Positions 21,893-33,423 of a stretch of 64,000 nucleotides of DNA are shown piece by piece (within the stretch, counting starts at the first letter, position 1; every line of letters begins with the position of its first letter). The DNA is from Symbiodinium natans (taxonomy: Eukaryota > Sar > Dinophyceae > Suessiales > Symbiodiniaceae), in NCBI GenBank assembly GCA_905221605.1, contig CAJNDS010000646.1, positions 605,397-669,396 of the forward strand, read 5' to 3'. The notes beneath the pieces were generated by a model. It saw only the letters and a program-made list of their open reading frames with translations, was not told the DNA's origin and did not search any database. A program made the position numbers and the translations under genes.

Positions 21893-22405
21893 TTGGGGCC
21901 TGGCGAGTCGCTCATGGCTTTCCTGGACGACCTCTACGTCCTCCTGCCGGAACCCGCCCGGGCGCGAACCGCTATGGACCTCGTCACAGGCACCCTTGAG
22001 GCCCACACCGGAATCGCCGCCAATTTGGGCAAGACGCGCGTCTTCAACTACGCGGGTGGCCCGCCGCCGCCCGGGGTCGCCGATTTGGGCCTTGAGGTTT
22101 GGCGTGGCGATAAGCCTCCCCAGGAGCGTGGCTTCGTGGCTTTGGGCACCCCCATCGGCACGCCGGAGTACGTCCGCACTTGGGGCGTGGAAAGGCTCGA
22201 AGTTGACGACGCGTTGCTCCGCCAGCTCCCCTGCTGCCCGACCTCCAGTGCGCGTGGCTCCTCCTCAGCTTCTGCGCAGCGCCACTGGCAAACCACGCGC
22301 TTGAGGACGGTTCCGCCCGACCTCATTGCACCGTACGCAGCGGCACGCGACGCGGCCATATGGGGTACACAGCCAGGGACATGGCCCTGCTCCCTGCTAG
22401 CCTAG
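21893..22405 (+). pseudogene. reverse-transcriptase palm and thumb fragment, second block
   Basis: The frame reads PGESLMAFLDDLYVLLPEPA at its start, carrying an intact FLDD catalytic pair near 21,919. It continues through LEAHTGIAANLGKTRVF (the NxGK-type block after the palm) and LGTPIGTPEYV. A frameshift lies near 22,240, after which the neighbouring frame carries the family's LRTVPPDLIAPYAAARDAAI block. The GQHDAL...PGE...FLD core repeats the block about 160 bp upstream. Confidence 0.75.
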
Positions 22406-23604
22406 GAGGCTGGGCCTTTCACAGGCCACGCGCGTCAGCGCCGCCGTATTGGGCCGCGTGGGCAGATGCCCTCACGGTGCTGCGCGAGCGCTGTCCCGCT
22501 TTGGCGCAGTGGGCCGCCCGCTGCTTAACTGATGAGCAGGGGCCTGCGTGCCTACAGGCAGCCTCGGAGGCACGCAGCCTGCTAGAGGCGGAAGGGTGGG
22601 CAGACGTGCCCTCCTGGGAGCTCGTCGTCCAAGGAGCCAGCCCACCCGACCGACAGGAAGGGACCGCCGAGCCCGGTGAGTGGAGGCATGGGTGGCAACA
22701 CTGTGCGTCGCGTACACGGAACGCTTTCTTCCGCGACACCGTGTTGTTGCCCTCCCTGCCGCCATCCCATCGCGCGCTCTTGCGATCCCAAGCAGGACCA
22801 CATGCCGCAGCCTGGCTCCAAGCCATCCCAAGCGACCCCCACACCACCCTCAACCCCGAGGCAATGCAGATCGCGTTGCGTCGGCGGCTCCGACTCCCGC
22901 TCCAGCTCGCCCCGTGCCGGTGTGGCAATCCGAGCGCTGCTGAGCCCGGCTGCGGCCGCCGTACGGATGTACTCGGCGACCACGCGCTCGCGTGCCCCCG
23001 GACAGGCCTCCTTGCCAGACGGGCCAAGCTCGTGGAGCGCGCATGGTGCAGGGTAGCCCGCGAGGCCGTCGGCCCGGAGGGTCATGTGGTGCCCCAGCAA
23101 TGGCTAGTCCACACCACCGCGCCGGGGGTAGCACCCGAGGACCGCAGACGCCTGGACCTCGTCATTTACGGGGCCACGCCGCTGGGCGGAGCCCTTTGCT
23201 GCGACGCGACCCTCGTTTCGCCTTTGAACCGCGACGGCGCGCACCCTGGCGCGGCGGCGGTGGACGGGGCTGTCTTGAGGGCCGCCGCACGGCGCAAGCA
23301 CGCCACCTACCCCGAACTGGTGGCCGGTGGCGCGCAAAGCCTATGCGTCCTCGGTTGTGAGGTGGGAGGGCGGTGGCACGAAGATGCGGTGCAGCTGGTT
23401 CGGCGCCTGGTCGCCCTCCGCGCGCACCGCGCCCCACCAGGCGTGAGGGCCCCTGCGCGAACAGCATGGGCCCGTCGCTGGTGGAGCGTGCTCCCCGTCT
23501 CCGTGCAGCAGGCGGTCGGCCACACAGCCCTTGGACGCGTGCGGGCCCTGCCGGGGCCCGCGTTGACTGCGGCGCCGGAGCTGGATGAGACTGGCTTTTG
23601 CTGA
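22360..23604 (+). CDS. retroelement C-terminal region: zinc finger and restriction-like endonuclease
   Basis: Intact 414-codon frame. Residues 1-30 carry the family motif LPASLGGWAFHRP. A CCHC-type finger is formed by C186, C188, H208 and C212 (CRCG ... GDHALAC). Downstream RRRLDLVIY (263-270) and CCDATLVSP (280-288) fit a PD-(D/E)XK-like nuclease core of the kind found after the finger in R2/CRE-type LINEs, where it nicks the target DNA. The Met at 22,360 is only the first in-frame ATG; the natural protein would be the C-terminal part of the RT polyprotein. It is unusually intact compared with the broken RT upstream. The nuclease assignment is by motif pattern only. Confidence 0.7.
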   Translation: MGYTARDMALLPASLGGWAFHRPRASAPPYWAAWADALTVLRERCPALAQWAARCLTDEQGPACLQAASEARSLLEAEGWADVPSWELVVQGASPPDRQEGTAEPGEWRHGWQHCASRTRNAFFRDTVLLPSLPPSHRALLRSQAGPHAAAWLQAIPSDPHTTLNPEAMQIALRRRLRLPLQLAPCRCGNPSAAEPGCGRRTDVLGDHALACPRTGLLARRAKLVERAWCRVAREAVGPEGHVVPQQWLVHTTAPGVAPEDRRRLDLVIYGATPLGGALCCDATLVSPLNRDGAHPGAAAVDGAVLRAAARRKHATYPELVAGGAQSLCVLGCEVGGRWHEDAVQLVRRLVALRAHRAPPGVRAPARTAWARRWWSVLPVSVQQAVGHTALGRVRALPGPALTAAPELDETGFC

Positions 23605-23659
23605 CGTGGAAGGACCCAGCCGCCTGCCGCTGCGCTGACCGTCGGAGACTGGTGACGTA

Positions 23660-24490
23660 AAAAGGCGTGTGAAAAAAAAAGATCCTCTGCCCTGAGCGCG
23701 CGCGGGTTCACGATCCGCATCTGGAAGGCCGCCGGTCAAGAGCCCCCTTCCATAGCCAACCTTGCAGCTGGCACCTCGGACCCCGCGGGTCGGCGACGGT
23801 CCCTCCCACCCGGGCCACGACGCATACGTCCATGCCCAGTGCACCTCAAACGTGCCGAGCATGAACCGCCTGCTCGGCCGCATCCCGCAGCTGTCAGCCA
23901 GCCCTCTGAGCCTGGAGCCCCTAGCCCTACTTGAAAACCTTAATGGCTCAGCTCTAGGGCGGAGGCCCTCAAACCCCCCTAATTCTCAAACAAGTTTGGT
24001 ATTGGGCTGGGAGCCGGGAGGGTCCTTTTAAAGTTAAGGTGGGGTTTAGTATTCGGGGGAAAGGGGAGCCCGCAGGAGGAGCAATGGCCGGGAGCTTTGT
24101 GATACTTTTCGCTGGGACCCACACGCGATGCCTTCAAGACGCGCCCAAGTCCCATCAATGCACGCATAAAGCGTATAAAGGGAGATTGAATAAGCTCTCG
24201 CAAACTTGTTCTGCAAGTACGAATGGCAGTCCTGATGCACTATGCAGCCATGGGGCTTAAGAATTATATTAAGCCATACACGTGAAGCAGGGTAGTGCGT
24301 GGCATCATGTTCCTTTTCACTTCTTGGACATAAGTGCTGCAATGGAAGTCGTCTCACAAAAACACAAGATGCAGAAACACATGATTCCATAAGCCATCGT
24401 AAAAACTCGAGGAGCAAAACGACTACACCCCTTGCTTCATCTCGCTGTGTTAACGTGCCAGCCAAACAACGACAACTACATATGTAGGCT
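23660..24490. other. no supported gene
   Basis: GC-rich until about 23,940, probably the 3-prime flank of the retroelement, then ordinary composition. No convincing frame. Confidence 0.4.
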
Positions 24491-24546
24491 GCTGCATTGT
24501 GCCCGAACAGCTGTTGCATGACGCGGTGCTGCTGCTGGGCACTGAT

Positions 24547-26131
24547 ATGGCGGGAAAGCCGCTTGCCGCTGTCGTGGCAAAGGCAACGAGCAGAAGTGGT
24601 GCGGGGGCGATCGAGCGCTTGAATTGCATCTTCTATGGGTGGGTCATCGTGGGCGTGTGCATCCTTTGCAAAATCTTCAAAGTGCAGGCAGGGTTTTCCA
24701 AGCCAGTATGCTGGAAGTGCAAGCTTTTCTAGCTGACGCCTGCGCATTGCGCAGGGCCAGAACAATGTGATGTCCTACACGGTGCCGTCGGTCTGTATTG
24801 TTCGCGCGTCGCATGCATAATTACACGTACATAGCTGTGTCCATTGCTTCGCGCTGTTGCAGGTGCCCCATCTACTCCAGGCTGGACTGTCCACAGAACA
24901 CAACATGTTTGATCGGCGAGTGGTGGCTGACGTTTGCTTTGCGGTTTTGGTGCCAGGAGTTTCGTTTGTCACATGCCGAACTTGGCGGTCTTTTTTCGGT
25001 GGCCACAATCCTTGCGGGCTTTGTGCAGCCATTGTTGCAGCCCAAGTTTGAGATTGAACATATCATGTGTTTCTGTTAACAAGACCAGGAAAAGACCGTT
25101 TTCAGGTTGGGTCGAGCGATTGACCACTTCGGAGCAAGGATTTGCATCCCCGTCATGCAGGCCAGGGATCCTCAGGCTGCGTGGTGCCATGGGGTCAATG
25201 TTGGACGACGTTCAGGTTTCTTTTTGTGGCGCACTCCTAGTTTTCGCTTCATGGACATGCCCGACGCAAAGGCGCAAACTTGAGGGCAAGTTACCTCAGG
25301 CAGACGTCAGGTGCCTCAACTATCCTCCTTTTGTTGGCATAGCTACGTTTCGCACAGGTTGGCACTGTACTTCGAGGCAGGAATATTCGTCATATTCATT
25401 GACAGAAGGCGTTGCTGCAGGATGACCAAACAGCCAACAAAAGCTTGGAAGGTGGTGCTTATCTTCTTTTTCTTGCGCACGCTTTCGCTTGGCGCGGCTG
25501 AAACGTTCCCAAATGCATGCGTGCAGCACCCGTCCTGAGCTTCATGCCATATGCGGTTTGGGACCGGCTGTTCTATTCTATTCATTGGCACCCCTGCAAC
25601 TTGTGTGCACGAGGCAATGGTTTCAGCGGCGACGTGGCCGGGCAGTAGCTGCAGAGCACCGAGAACCATGTCCCGTGTTTTCCTCCAGGTTGCGGCATCC
25701 ATTTCTTTCTGAATCTTTGTCGCTGAGGTTGTATTCACATTCCAGTGGTTGGGGAACGCGTTTGTTGGACCATGTGTGGTTTCCCCAGCGGCAAGCCAGG
25801 CATCCGTACATTGTACATGCAACAGCACGCCTGCCATATGCAGGTTTCGGGCATTGTTGCACGTCATGGCTGGCAAACAGCTGCTCTCGAGCCGACCTGA
25901 GCCGCCCTTTTGTGAGACTTCGGCATGAATGGAGAAATTTGAAGAGTTTTGTCGTGAATCCCAAAACTCCCAAGGCCGGCTCCTTTGCCAACCTGCTGCT
26001 CGCGCCCATCTCCGCAACGCTGCTACGACGAAGTCCCGAGGAAACGTGCTTTTTTTCTCCTTAAGCCGGGCAAAGAAATAAATCGTGCCGCATGCTTCAT
26101 GTATTTTCATGTTGTGTGCCAGCCTGTTGGC

Positions 26132-26162
<31 letters not shown>

Positions 26163-28064
26163 AGCATGTGGCATTGCTTCAGCGGAACATGCCTTTGAGC
26201 ATCCTTGAACAAAGTTGCATGAACAATTCTGAAGACAGGTCTGTGGCTTGTTGCCAGATGGCTGGACAGCCGTATCGGTCGAGGAGGGTTGGTGGATGTC
26301 GGTGATTCGTCATTCGTTGTCTTCAGGTGATATGTCCAGCAAACGTACCTGATAAGGAGCCCGATGCTTCCAGCATGAAAGGTGCCAGCGAGGCAACGAT
26401 GACAGAAAGGGCGATGGTACCAGTTACGTGCCATGGACAAAGCAACTGACAAAGCAAGCAGCAGCGAGTACATCAGGCACTCCCTGCCGAAGCTCCAGAG
26501 CTTCGCGACTTGTGGCCACTGTTTGCGTTCACATTTTTCTACGCTGTCATGTTTGGTGGCAGCGAGCCTCGGATGGCAAAAGCGCGGCAGCATAGGCAAG
26601 CCCATGCCAGCAGTTGTGTCAGCGCCCAGCAAGCGCATCGAAGGATTTCTACATGGTGGAGATGGTAGCCGAGGCACAATGTTTCCAAAATTCGCAAGTA
26701 GACACAAGTAGACTACATAAGGAAGTGTAGGCCTGGAATGGCGATCTGGACGTGCCTTGCTCTCGGCACCTCATCCCTTTGATTCCTGTTTGTTGCTTGC
26801 CTTTAATTCTCCAAGATTCGCTGGCCACCTCCCTCAGGTCCATTTTAATCTTTGGTCCCATGGCACTTACTGCAGCACTTTCTACTCCACTTGCCGCGGC
26901 CCTTGGGACAGTTCTTGGGCACAGCTGACACAGTTTTTTGTGGAGAAAAGGTCGGTGAGCTCATGGACGCACGGAGTTCGGGCCCGAATGCATCTGATTG
27001 CTTCGTTTCCTTCAGAATGTTTCCAGACCTAGGGGTTGCACAACTTTTGCCTTGCACCAGCCATGTTGTCAATTTAAGTCTGTTCCCCGGCGCCACAAGG
27101 TCGTGCAGCAAACGTTAAGCCGTTCTGCGCAGGATGTGTATGCGGGCTGCAGGATTGTTTGGCCTGGCAACCGGACTGTTGTGATTTGGTTTTGCTGACT
27201 GCCCAAGCAGCCAAAAATGACCCCCAAAAAGGACTTCTTGGCGCCTTGTTGACGCCAGAATCTAGTGATGCGCCTAGCCACTAGCACGTTCTCATGACAG
27301 TTCTTCGTTCGTTGTTGTGTTTGTTTTGAGTGTGTGTTTTCTGGCTTTCGGTGCGTTCGTCATTCTGTTGATGTCTCGATTCGCTCCGATTGCCGCGACT
27401 GCTGACACCTGCACAACTCAGCCTTCTTCTCCTGAGAGCGGCTGTAAGCTGATAAACGGCTTGCAGCTTTAACACACGAGGCCTTGGGATGTCTCTGGGC
27501 TGTTGGAAAAGCTTCCAACAGGAGGAGCGTCCTCTCCTACCACGAATATCGCAATGTGTCAAAAATCAGGCATCCCAGCAGTCTCGTCAAGCGTCCGGAA
27601 AGGCCCACAGTGAAGCGTACCCACAACCAGGTTTGTGCCCCTTCGGATCCTCAGGGTGCTCCATCAGGCATTCCTCGCTGGGATGTTTCTTCTCCTCAGC
27701 CACCCACATGAAGATTGAACACCATGATGATATCCTGCCTCACCCTCCAAGTCTCTGACTCCGAGTCCGTGAGGTCATCGATAAGGTCATGAGGAGGTAA
27801 CGAAGGGCTGAACAGGTCCGACACAGAGGGCCTCCCATGTCCCGCTTCTCACTCAAAGCCACCCAGCAGGACCCCATACATGTCGTCGCCATCAAGGATT
27901 CTGTCGGAACAAGTCGTCAAGGCTTCTTTTTGCCTTGCCCTGGCACTCCTCCTGCAACGCCGCACCAAGATTGACCCAACAACTTCTTTGAATCAGATCC
28001 GTCCTCCGAGGCCTCTGCTGCTTCTCCACGTCGAAATGTGCCAAGATCATCCAGCAGAAGTCAA

Positions 28065-28095
<31 letters not shown>

Positions 28096-29385
28096 GCTCG
28101 ATTTCTTTTTTTCCTTTATTTCTCCCCCTCTCTTTCTCTCGTTTGTTTCTTGTCCGTCTCTTCCTGCCCACCTCTCTCTCTCTCTCTTTCTCGGTGGGCC
28201 TGTCAGCACTTAGAAAGCAACACGGAGCTTCAAAAGTGACGACAGTTACGGGGACGCACTTTTGATGCGCGAACGCAGCACCAGGGCTCAAAAATCGATT
28301 GCAGTTACGAGGATGGCAAACCCTGGAGGCTTCATCAAAGACAGCTCATGCGCGACACTCGCGGACGCTTCATGAACACAAAGCGACGCTTCCTCGACCC
28401 CTGGAACCCAAAACGTTAACACAGGAACCCTTGTTCTTCGCATTCGGGAGTAAACACCTTCAGCATAGCAGATCAGTAGCTTGAGCACAACTGCCAGGCA
28501 GCAGCCAAAAGCGGGTTCCGATAGCCTCTGGCTGAGTGTACGGCGGAACTGTGGAGAATGCCTGCTACGCATAATCGCGTTTCTCTGTGCAGGTTCTGTT
28601 ATCCGTGGCTGGCTTCGTTACTGCGATTGCCACAACGTGGCCCTCACCTCGGTGTAGCATGGTGTCTGCACGCAGCAGTTCGGCAAAGAATTGGTTGCAC
28701 CTGCTAAAGTGAAACCCCCAACCCAGTTGAAAGCCAAACTGTACCAAATATGCCTGAGAATGAAGCACCTGAATTGCTTACGTAAGGCTTACATGTTTTT
28801 ACAGGCGATGACACATGCCAGCAGCGTGTGAGAACACAGTGTTGGTGCTGCATGGAGCCACGAGGCTTACGTGCATCAGCAGCAGGGCGTCCGCCGTTCT
28901 GTACGGTGTTATTCGCGGTTCAACCACAGGTGTCTGCACATTGGCTGGGCCGAAACGAAAGTGCAACGAAGTTCCTTGCCAGGTGTGTTCCAGAGCCTTC
29001 TCAGTGCCGGACTTGCCTTCACCGCACTGGGCGTGCGCCAATTCCTCAGCAAGTCCTGCCGGATCCTGCTTGCATCCTGCTTGCACCTTTGGCACGGCAA
29101 GGACGTGAAGAGATTGGCCGAGTGCTTGGCTTCAATCAGCTGTCCACGCGCCAACCTCAAGATTTTGGCCGTGCCGCTGGCTCGGCAAGCATTTTTGACT
29201 TGCTCCGTGCTCCAGGTTGGTTGGTACTGGTGTCGGTCCCTTCTGGTATGGCCTGTGCCTGAAACTGATGCTTGCGGCTTTCTGCTGCCAATGTGGTACA
29301 ATGTGATCACAGTCCAGGCACGTTTCGAGATGTATTCGGTGCGTTTCACCTGGGCTTGCTGCTGTCAGCCCTGTTCGCTTCTTAA
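24547..29385 (+). CDS. major facilitator superfamily (MFS) transporter, multi-exon
   Basis: Membrane transporter of the MFS type: multiple helices, with substrate unknown. Exons read by eye: 24,547-24,687; 24,755-24,781; 24,863-24,880; 24,957-25,033; 25,106-25,160; 25,216-25,258; 25,444-25,522; 25,614 to about 25,650; then pieces near 26,500-26,560, 26,644-26,690, 26,838-26,930, 27,135, 28,593-28,640, 28,886-28,943; 29,102-29,147; 29,216 to about 29,262; and 29,319-29,385. Joined sequence includes FYGWVIVGVCILCKIFKVQ, SYTVPHLLQEFRLSHAELGG, LGRAIDHFGARICIPVMQ (the MFS loop 2-3 GxxxDrxGxR type motif), FFFLRTLSLGAAETFPNACV, QWFQRRRGRAVA, and near the C terminus GRVLGFNQLSTLVGTGVGPF. The start is either the ATG at 24,547 or one at 24,499. 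The middle part (25.65-26.5 and 27.2-28.5 kb) is incomplete. Many introns need GC donors. Confidence 0.85.
24863..24880 (+). CDS. 18-nt micro-exon of the MFS gene
   Basis: Codes for VPHLLQ, between TTGCAG and a GC donor. It joins SYT (exon ending 24,781, GT donor) to EFRLSHAELG (exon from 24,957) with every phase at 0, restoring a continuous family-typical segment. Confidence 0.65.
26136..26160. repeat. (CTG)n microsatellite
   Basis: About eight CTG triplets. It gives poly-Leu on plus and poly-Gln on minus; it lies in a presumed intron of the MFS gene. Confidence 0.9.
28067..28200. repeat. (CT)n-rich tract
   Basis: Long CT/TTTCT low-complexity stretch in a presumed MFS intron. It creates Leu/Ser and Arg/Glu repeat frames. 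Confidence 0.85.
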
Positions 29386-29399
29386 GAATCCAAGAGATG

Positions 29400-30700
29400 T
29401 CTCACGAAAGCAGCTCTGTTTGCAGTGCTAGGCTGTGCAGAGCCACTGAATGCGTGAAGTGTTTTGCTTGGATCCTTGCTGACGCTGAGGCCGCCTCTCA
29501 TGTTAGGCTTCTTTTTTGCCGCGAAGGCATCCCTGATCTGCATCGAACCTCACATGGACTGCATCGGTGCGACTGCTGCATTCCTGCGAAGGCGTTGGCA
29601 TCAGAACATGGGCTTCCAGCGAAAGGCTCCGACTTTATGCATGTTGTGAGGCGTGTGCCGTGTGCGTGCTTGCAGAGGAATGCACGCGCATGGCTGGCAA
29701 TCTCCAGTGCAGCGCTCAGAATCACCATTATGAGCGTGAAGTGGTTGCATGAAGTCCCGCGAAGTTCCAAGCGTTGCAAGGAGGCAACCTCGCCCAACTC
29801 CAAAGAGCATGTCGTGCCTTCAGCTCAGATACAGATGGGTAGCATGGGGTTTTCCAGGGAAAGCTGCCTTGAGCATCGTGTCTTCCACTCTCGAGTCCTT
29901 TTTTGGATCTCGAACAAATCCCAAGAATATATGAGCAATGCTCGCTGAAGTTCAACTCCGCTCCGCTATTGCTTCGGAAGACGGGGCGAGTCAAAGCGGC
30001 AGAGCGCAGATGATCTCACGAGAGTCACGACACGGTGTGGCAGAGGTGTGCAGGGGCCATCGGCCAAACTATGGATGCCGGCTTTTCTGGTGTTAACTAA
30101 GCCTCTGCTGGCCTGTTCGGTCCTTTTTTCTTTTTTTTGAGGTCTTGAACTGTGAAAACACTGAAGCACCTCAGCCTCAAAAAACTGAATACTGAAACAG
30201 GCGCGAACATGATGAGAGGGAGAGTGACCTAAGTGCAGCTTCATCTGGTGCTTGGCTGGAAGCAGGCTGTGGAGTGATTAGCCTGCTGCTTGATATCCTG
30301 CTGGAGATCTTAAGAGTCGAATCTATCAACTGCTAGAAGATCCGATTCCGAACGCATTCTTAAGGGTGCATACGGGCCCGCAGCCGACAGGGGCGCGACA
30401 TTGCACTTCGCAGTCTGAGGATGTCTGAGGGTATAACAGGCCATGTATAGCCTGAACATGCGCACAACAGCTGAGATCAAAGTGTGGATATGTGTTGGCA
30501 CGTGCGGCAGGGGCTGTCCTGTAGGATTGTCTTGCTTGAGCATGAGCAGCCATAGAGACACAGATAATTTTCACCGCCGTTTTTAGAGCCTACCCGATAG
30601 CTTAGCTTCGCAGTTCGAGAAAGGCCAAGAGGCCAAGTCATGACATGTACGTGATGTCGTGACTGGCAACGTTCTGTGTTGAAAGGCACGCGCTTGCTCA
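29400..30700. other. no supported gene
   Basis: A short hydrophobic frame near 29,480-29,530 (PPLMLGFFFAAKAS) could be an extra C-terminal MFS exon if the stop at 29,383 is spliced out. Otherwise nothing is recognisable. Confidence 0.35.
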
Positions 30701-30719
30701 GCGTAAGAAATAGCCCAAT

Positions 30720-31307
30720 CGCATGGACCAAGACGAATACTGCATCAACGACAACGGCATGAGAATCTGTGTTGATGAGCAGGGTCCATGCACGCGGATA
30801 GCTCGTAAAGGCAGCAGCTTAAGTCAAAACACCTGCGCTTGGCATCGTTGCTTTCGCGTGTCGCACGGGCTTAATTGCGGAAACAGCTGCGGAACCCTGC
30901 GATGAGGCATCGTTTGGCGATGTGTTGATGCGTCTCGGCGGCGGCTGCGGAAACTGCGTTTTTGGCATTGGCAGGCCTGCATTTTGGCATCGTTTCGTGA
31001 TGTTCGGATGTTTCTAGTACTTGGATTACTCGGGTTCCCTCCTTGACATATAAAAAAGCATTGGTTTGGCCATAAAGCTAGACGGAAGTTGTAGATATCG
31101 TGTCAGTCAACGTTGTATACTTTACACTGCTCCTAAGTGTGTATCTTCCTGACTTGAGATGTGGAACCTCGGAAGCATACGAGCGAGACTGGAGTTTCCA
31201 GAACGAAGATGGATAGAATATTTACTTATAATGTCTATATGTATATATATATATAGAAATATGTGTCTGTGTATGTGTATGTGTGATGTGTGCGTGTGTG
31301 CGTGTGT

Positions 31308-31345
<38 letters not shown>

Positions 31346-31620
31346 CTGTTTTGCCTTTTTGCATTCTTTCTTCTTGGCCTTTTGTACTCTCCCGGGAAGA
31401 ACTTATGGGATGTCACTTGGCAATTCAACAAGATATGGTTTGGTTTGCAGAACTTTAAGAAATTGGATTGTGTGTGTCCGACCGAAAGGAAACCAGAAGT
31501 TTTCGGCTTTGAGTGAAAACACAAGAAAATGTCGCATTTTCTTGCAAAAAGTCTAGGATTGCATTCTCAAGCACGGCTTCCCGTTTTATTGTTCTGAAAG
31601 CTCAGGCTTTCGTTCCTAGA
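30720..31620. other. weak frame and simple repeat
   Basis: A short frame from 30,723 begins MDQDEYCINDNGMRICVDEQ but has no support beyond that. A (TG)n repeat occupies about 31,263-31,345. Confidence 0.35.
31263..31345. repeat. (TG)n microsatellite
   Basis: Long alternating TG tract with some TGTATG and TGCG variants. Confidence 0.95.
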
Positions 31621-32166
31621 GTCTAGAGCCGAGGCTTTAAGGCTTTTGCAGACATCCGAGGCTGGGAGTGGTCACCGAAGAGGAAGCTCGAGCTCACTGA
31701 GACGGATTGGCACATGCAGCCATGCACTTTGCCCTTCCGGCACTGGTCCAAAAACTTGGAGCAGGAGCGTGTGTTTGTTGATAGTTTTGTTGCCCCGATG
31801 TGCATCGGCATGGCCTGTACATGCTCTCGATCAATGACCGTACTTAAGAAGTTCATTATGTTCATTATCGTGGCATGCCGCATGGGCCTGATTTCGCTGC
31901 ACATGGGAATCCTGGCATGCCGGAATGCGTTGTCGCGCCAATTGGGTGCAGCACGTACGGATGCCTCTTGGATCCTGAAACTCAAAATGATGCTCGCCTG
32001 CAACTTTCGCTGCTGCTGATATCTGCTGATCATGTTGCATGATGCTCGCCTGCTACGGGGGGATCTCAAAGGTACAGAGGCCACAAGGTCACAAAGGAGA
32101 GCATTCAGTGAGAGAGAGCCAAAAAAGTTCCCGAATGTTGGTTTAGGGCTTTGCTTGCACCGAAGG

Positions 32167-32167
<1 letters not shown>

Positions 32168-32202
<35 letters not shown>

Positions 32203-32277
32203 ACTCAGCCTCGGGCGCGCCCAGTGCGCGGGGGGGCTTCCCCTATGCCCAGCAGAAGAAGAAGAAGAAGAAGAAGA

Positions 32278-32308
<31 letters not shown>

Positions 32309-32322
32309 CAGAGAGAGAGACT
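32168..32322. repeat. (GA)n and (GAA)n tracts
   Basis: (GA)n at about 32,168-32,201, (AAG)n at about 32,257-32,280 and (GA)n again to about 32,322. Confidence 0.95.
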
Positions 32323-32461
32323 GAGGGAGTGAGACACCAGATCCTCGATATATGATGGGCTCAGCCCATATCCTGACAGCCACCCGTGAACACCCCGGAC
32401 AGGGCCACACAGACAGGAGCTTCGGACTGCGCGCCCTCCGGGGCAGCTCCGGGGGCTAGGC

Positions 32462-32465
<4 letters not shown>

Positions 32466-32504
<39 letters not shown>

Positions 32505-32506
32505 AG
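32466..32506. repeat. (GA)n microsatellite
   Basis: Uninterrupted GA repeat of about twenty units. Confidence 0.95.
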
Positions 32507-33423
32507 GAGAGAGCAGGAGACAGAGAGATGAAGTTAATTCAGGACTTGCTTGGCCTCCTGCTGTGTTGACATGCATCCTAAAGTGCCTGCACATATGCAG
32601 CTGCAACCTGCAACGACCATGTTTCCCGGCGTCCCTCAAACAGGAGGCACCACCCTTCGTATCAGTAGCACTCAGTTTGTGGATGTGGCAAAGGCGATTA
32701 CCGTCTCCATTGTTGGGTGTTGAGGGGGTCCCTCCGCTCACTGCCGTGGTGGCGCAATCTCGCAAGGGGCAGCGCACGAAGGAGAGAGCTAGCGTGATGA
32801 TGGACTGAATGTGCGGCCGCAAGCCGATTCCTGCAAACGCGGCCAAAACTTCAGACTCAGCCCATGCTAGGATCCTTTCACTGACGCCCCTCTACCAATC
32901 GGCGACAGGCTCAATCCGGCTCAATCCGCTGACGTCCTATCCGAGGAGCAGAAGAACCGACTCACCATGACTCACAAGGCGCACTTCGCACTACGCTTGC
33001 ACATTGCACAAACTCAGGCCCCAGCATGAGACTGGCAACTGGGTGCTTCTCGCTGTTGAGGGCGTACCCCCCCAGCAGGTGATGTTTTCTGGGGTATTTG
33101 GGAAGCTGTTGAAATATGTTGAAATCTTGAGCGACAAGGCGCTCCGTCTTTTCTTGTTGGGGAGGGGGGATTGGCTGTGGCTGCAGCCCACGATGCACCT
33201 TTCCATTTCTGATGTTTCATTGTTGGCCACCGGAATATGATTCAATTTTTCTGAAGTTCATCATCCCATTTTCGAATAGACTCATAGTCATCAAGGTTGA
33301 CATAGGACAATTGTAAGAAAGCGCCAGCTGAGTTGGATGCCAAGCATTGCTACCCTTTTCAGGATGCCGGGGGCGCAATTGTGAGAAGGGTAGTTCAACA
33401 TCTAGCTCGCGAGTCATCGACAT

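Larger units (their letters stand above)
21560..23640 (+). mobile_element. LINE-type retroelement, copy B
   Basis: GC-rich remnant containing, in order, reverse-transcriptase palm sequence (21,580-22,400, broken by stops and frameshifts) and a 414-codon intact frame with a zinc finger and nuclease-like domain (22,360-23,604). It is closely related to copy A at 17-18.4 kb. No poly-A tail or target-site duplication is recognisable. The order RT then zinc finger then restriction-like endonuclease follows the early-branching, R2/CRE-like organisation of non-LTR elements. The element is 5-prime truncated or too degenerate upstream of 21,560. Confidence 0.85.

Noticed and set aside
22419-23027. Minus-strand frames of 172-202 codons opposite the retroelement
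   Set aside because: GC-rich antisense shadows of the endonuclease frame, which itself has recognisable motifs.
25343-26707. 454-codon minus-strand frame with a poly-Gln run
   Set aside because: It lies antisense to MFS exons with exact phase joins (for example FFFLRTLSLGAAETF at 25,444-25,522), and its Gln run is only the (CTG)n repeat.
31222-31556. Cys/Val and His/Thr repeat frames
   Set aside because: Generated by the (TG)n microsatellite.
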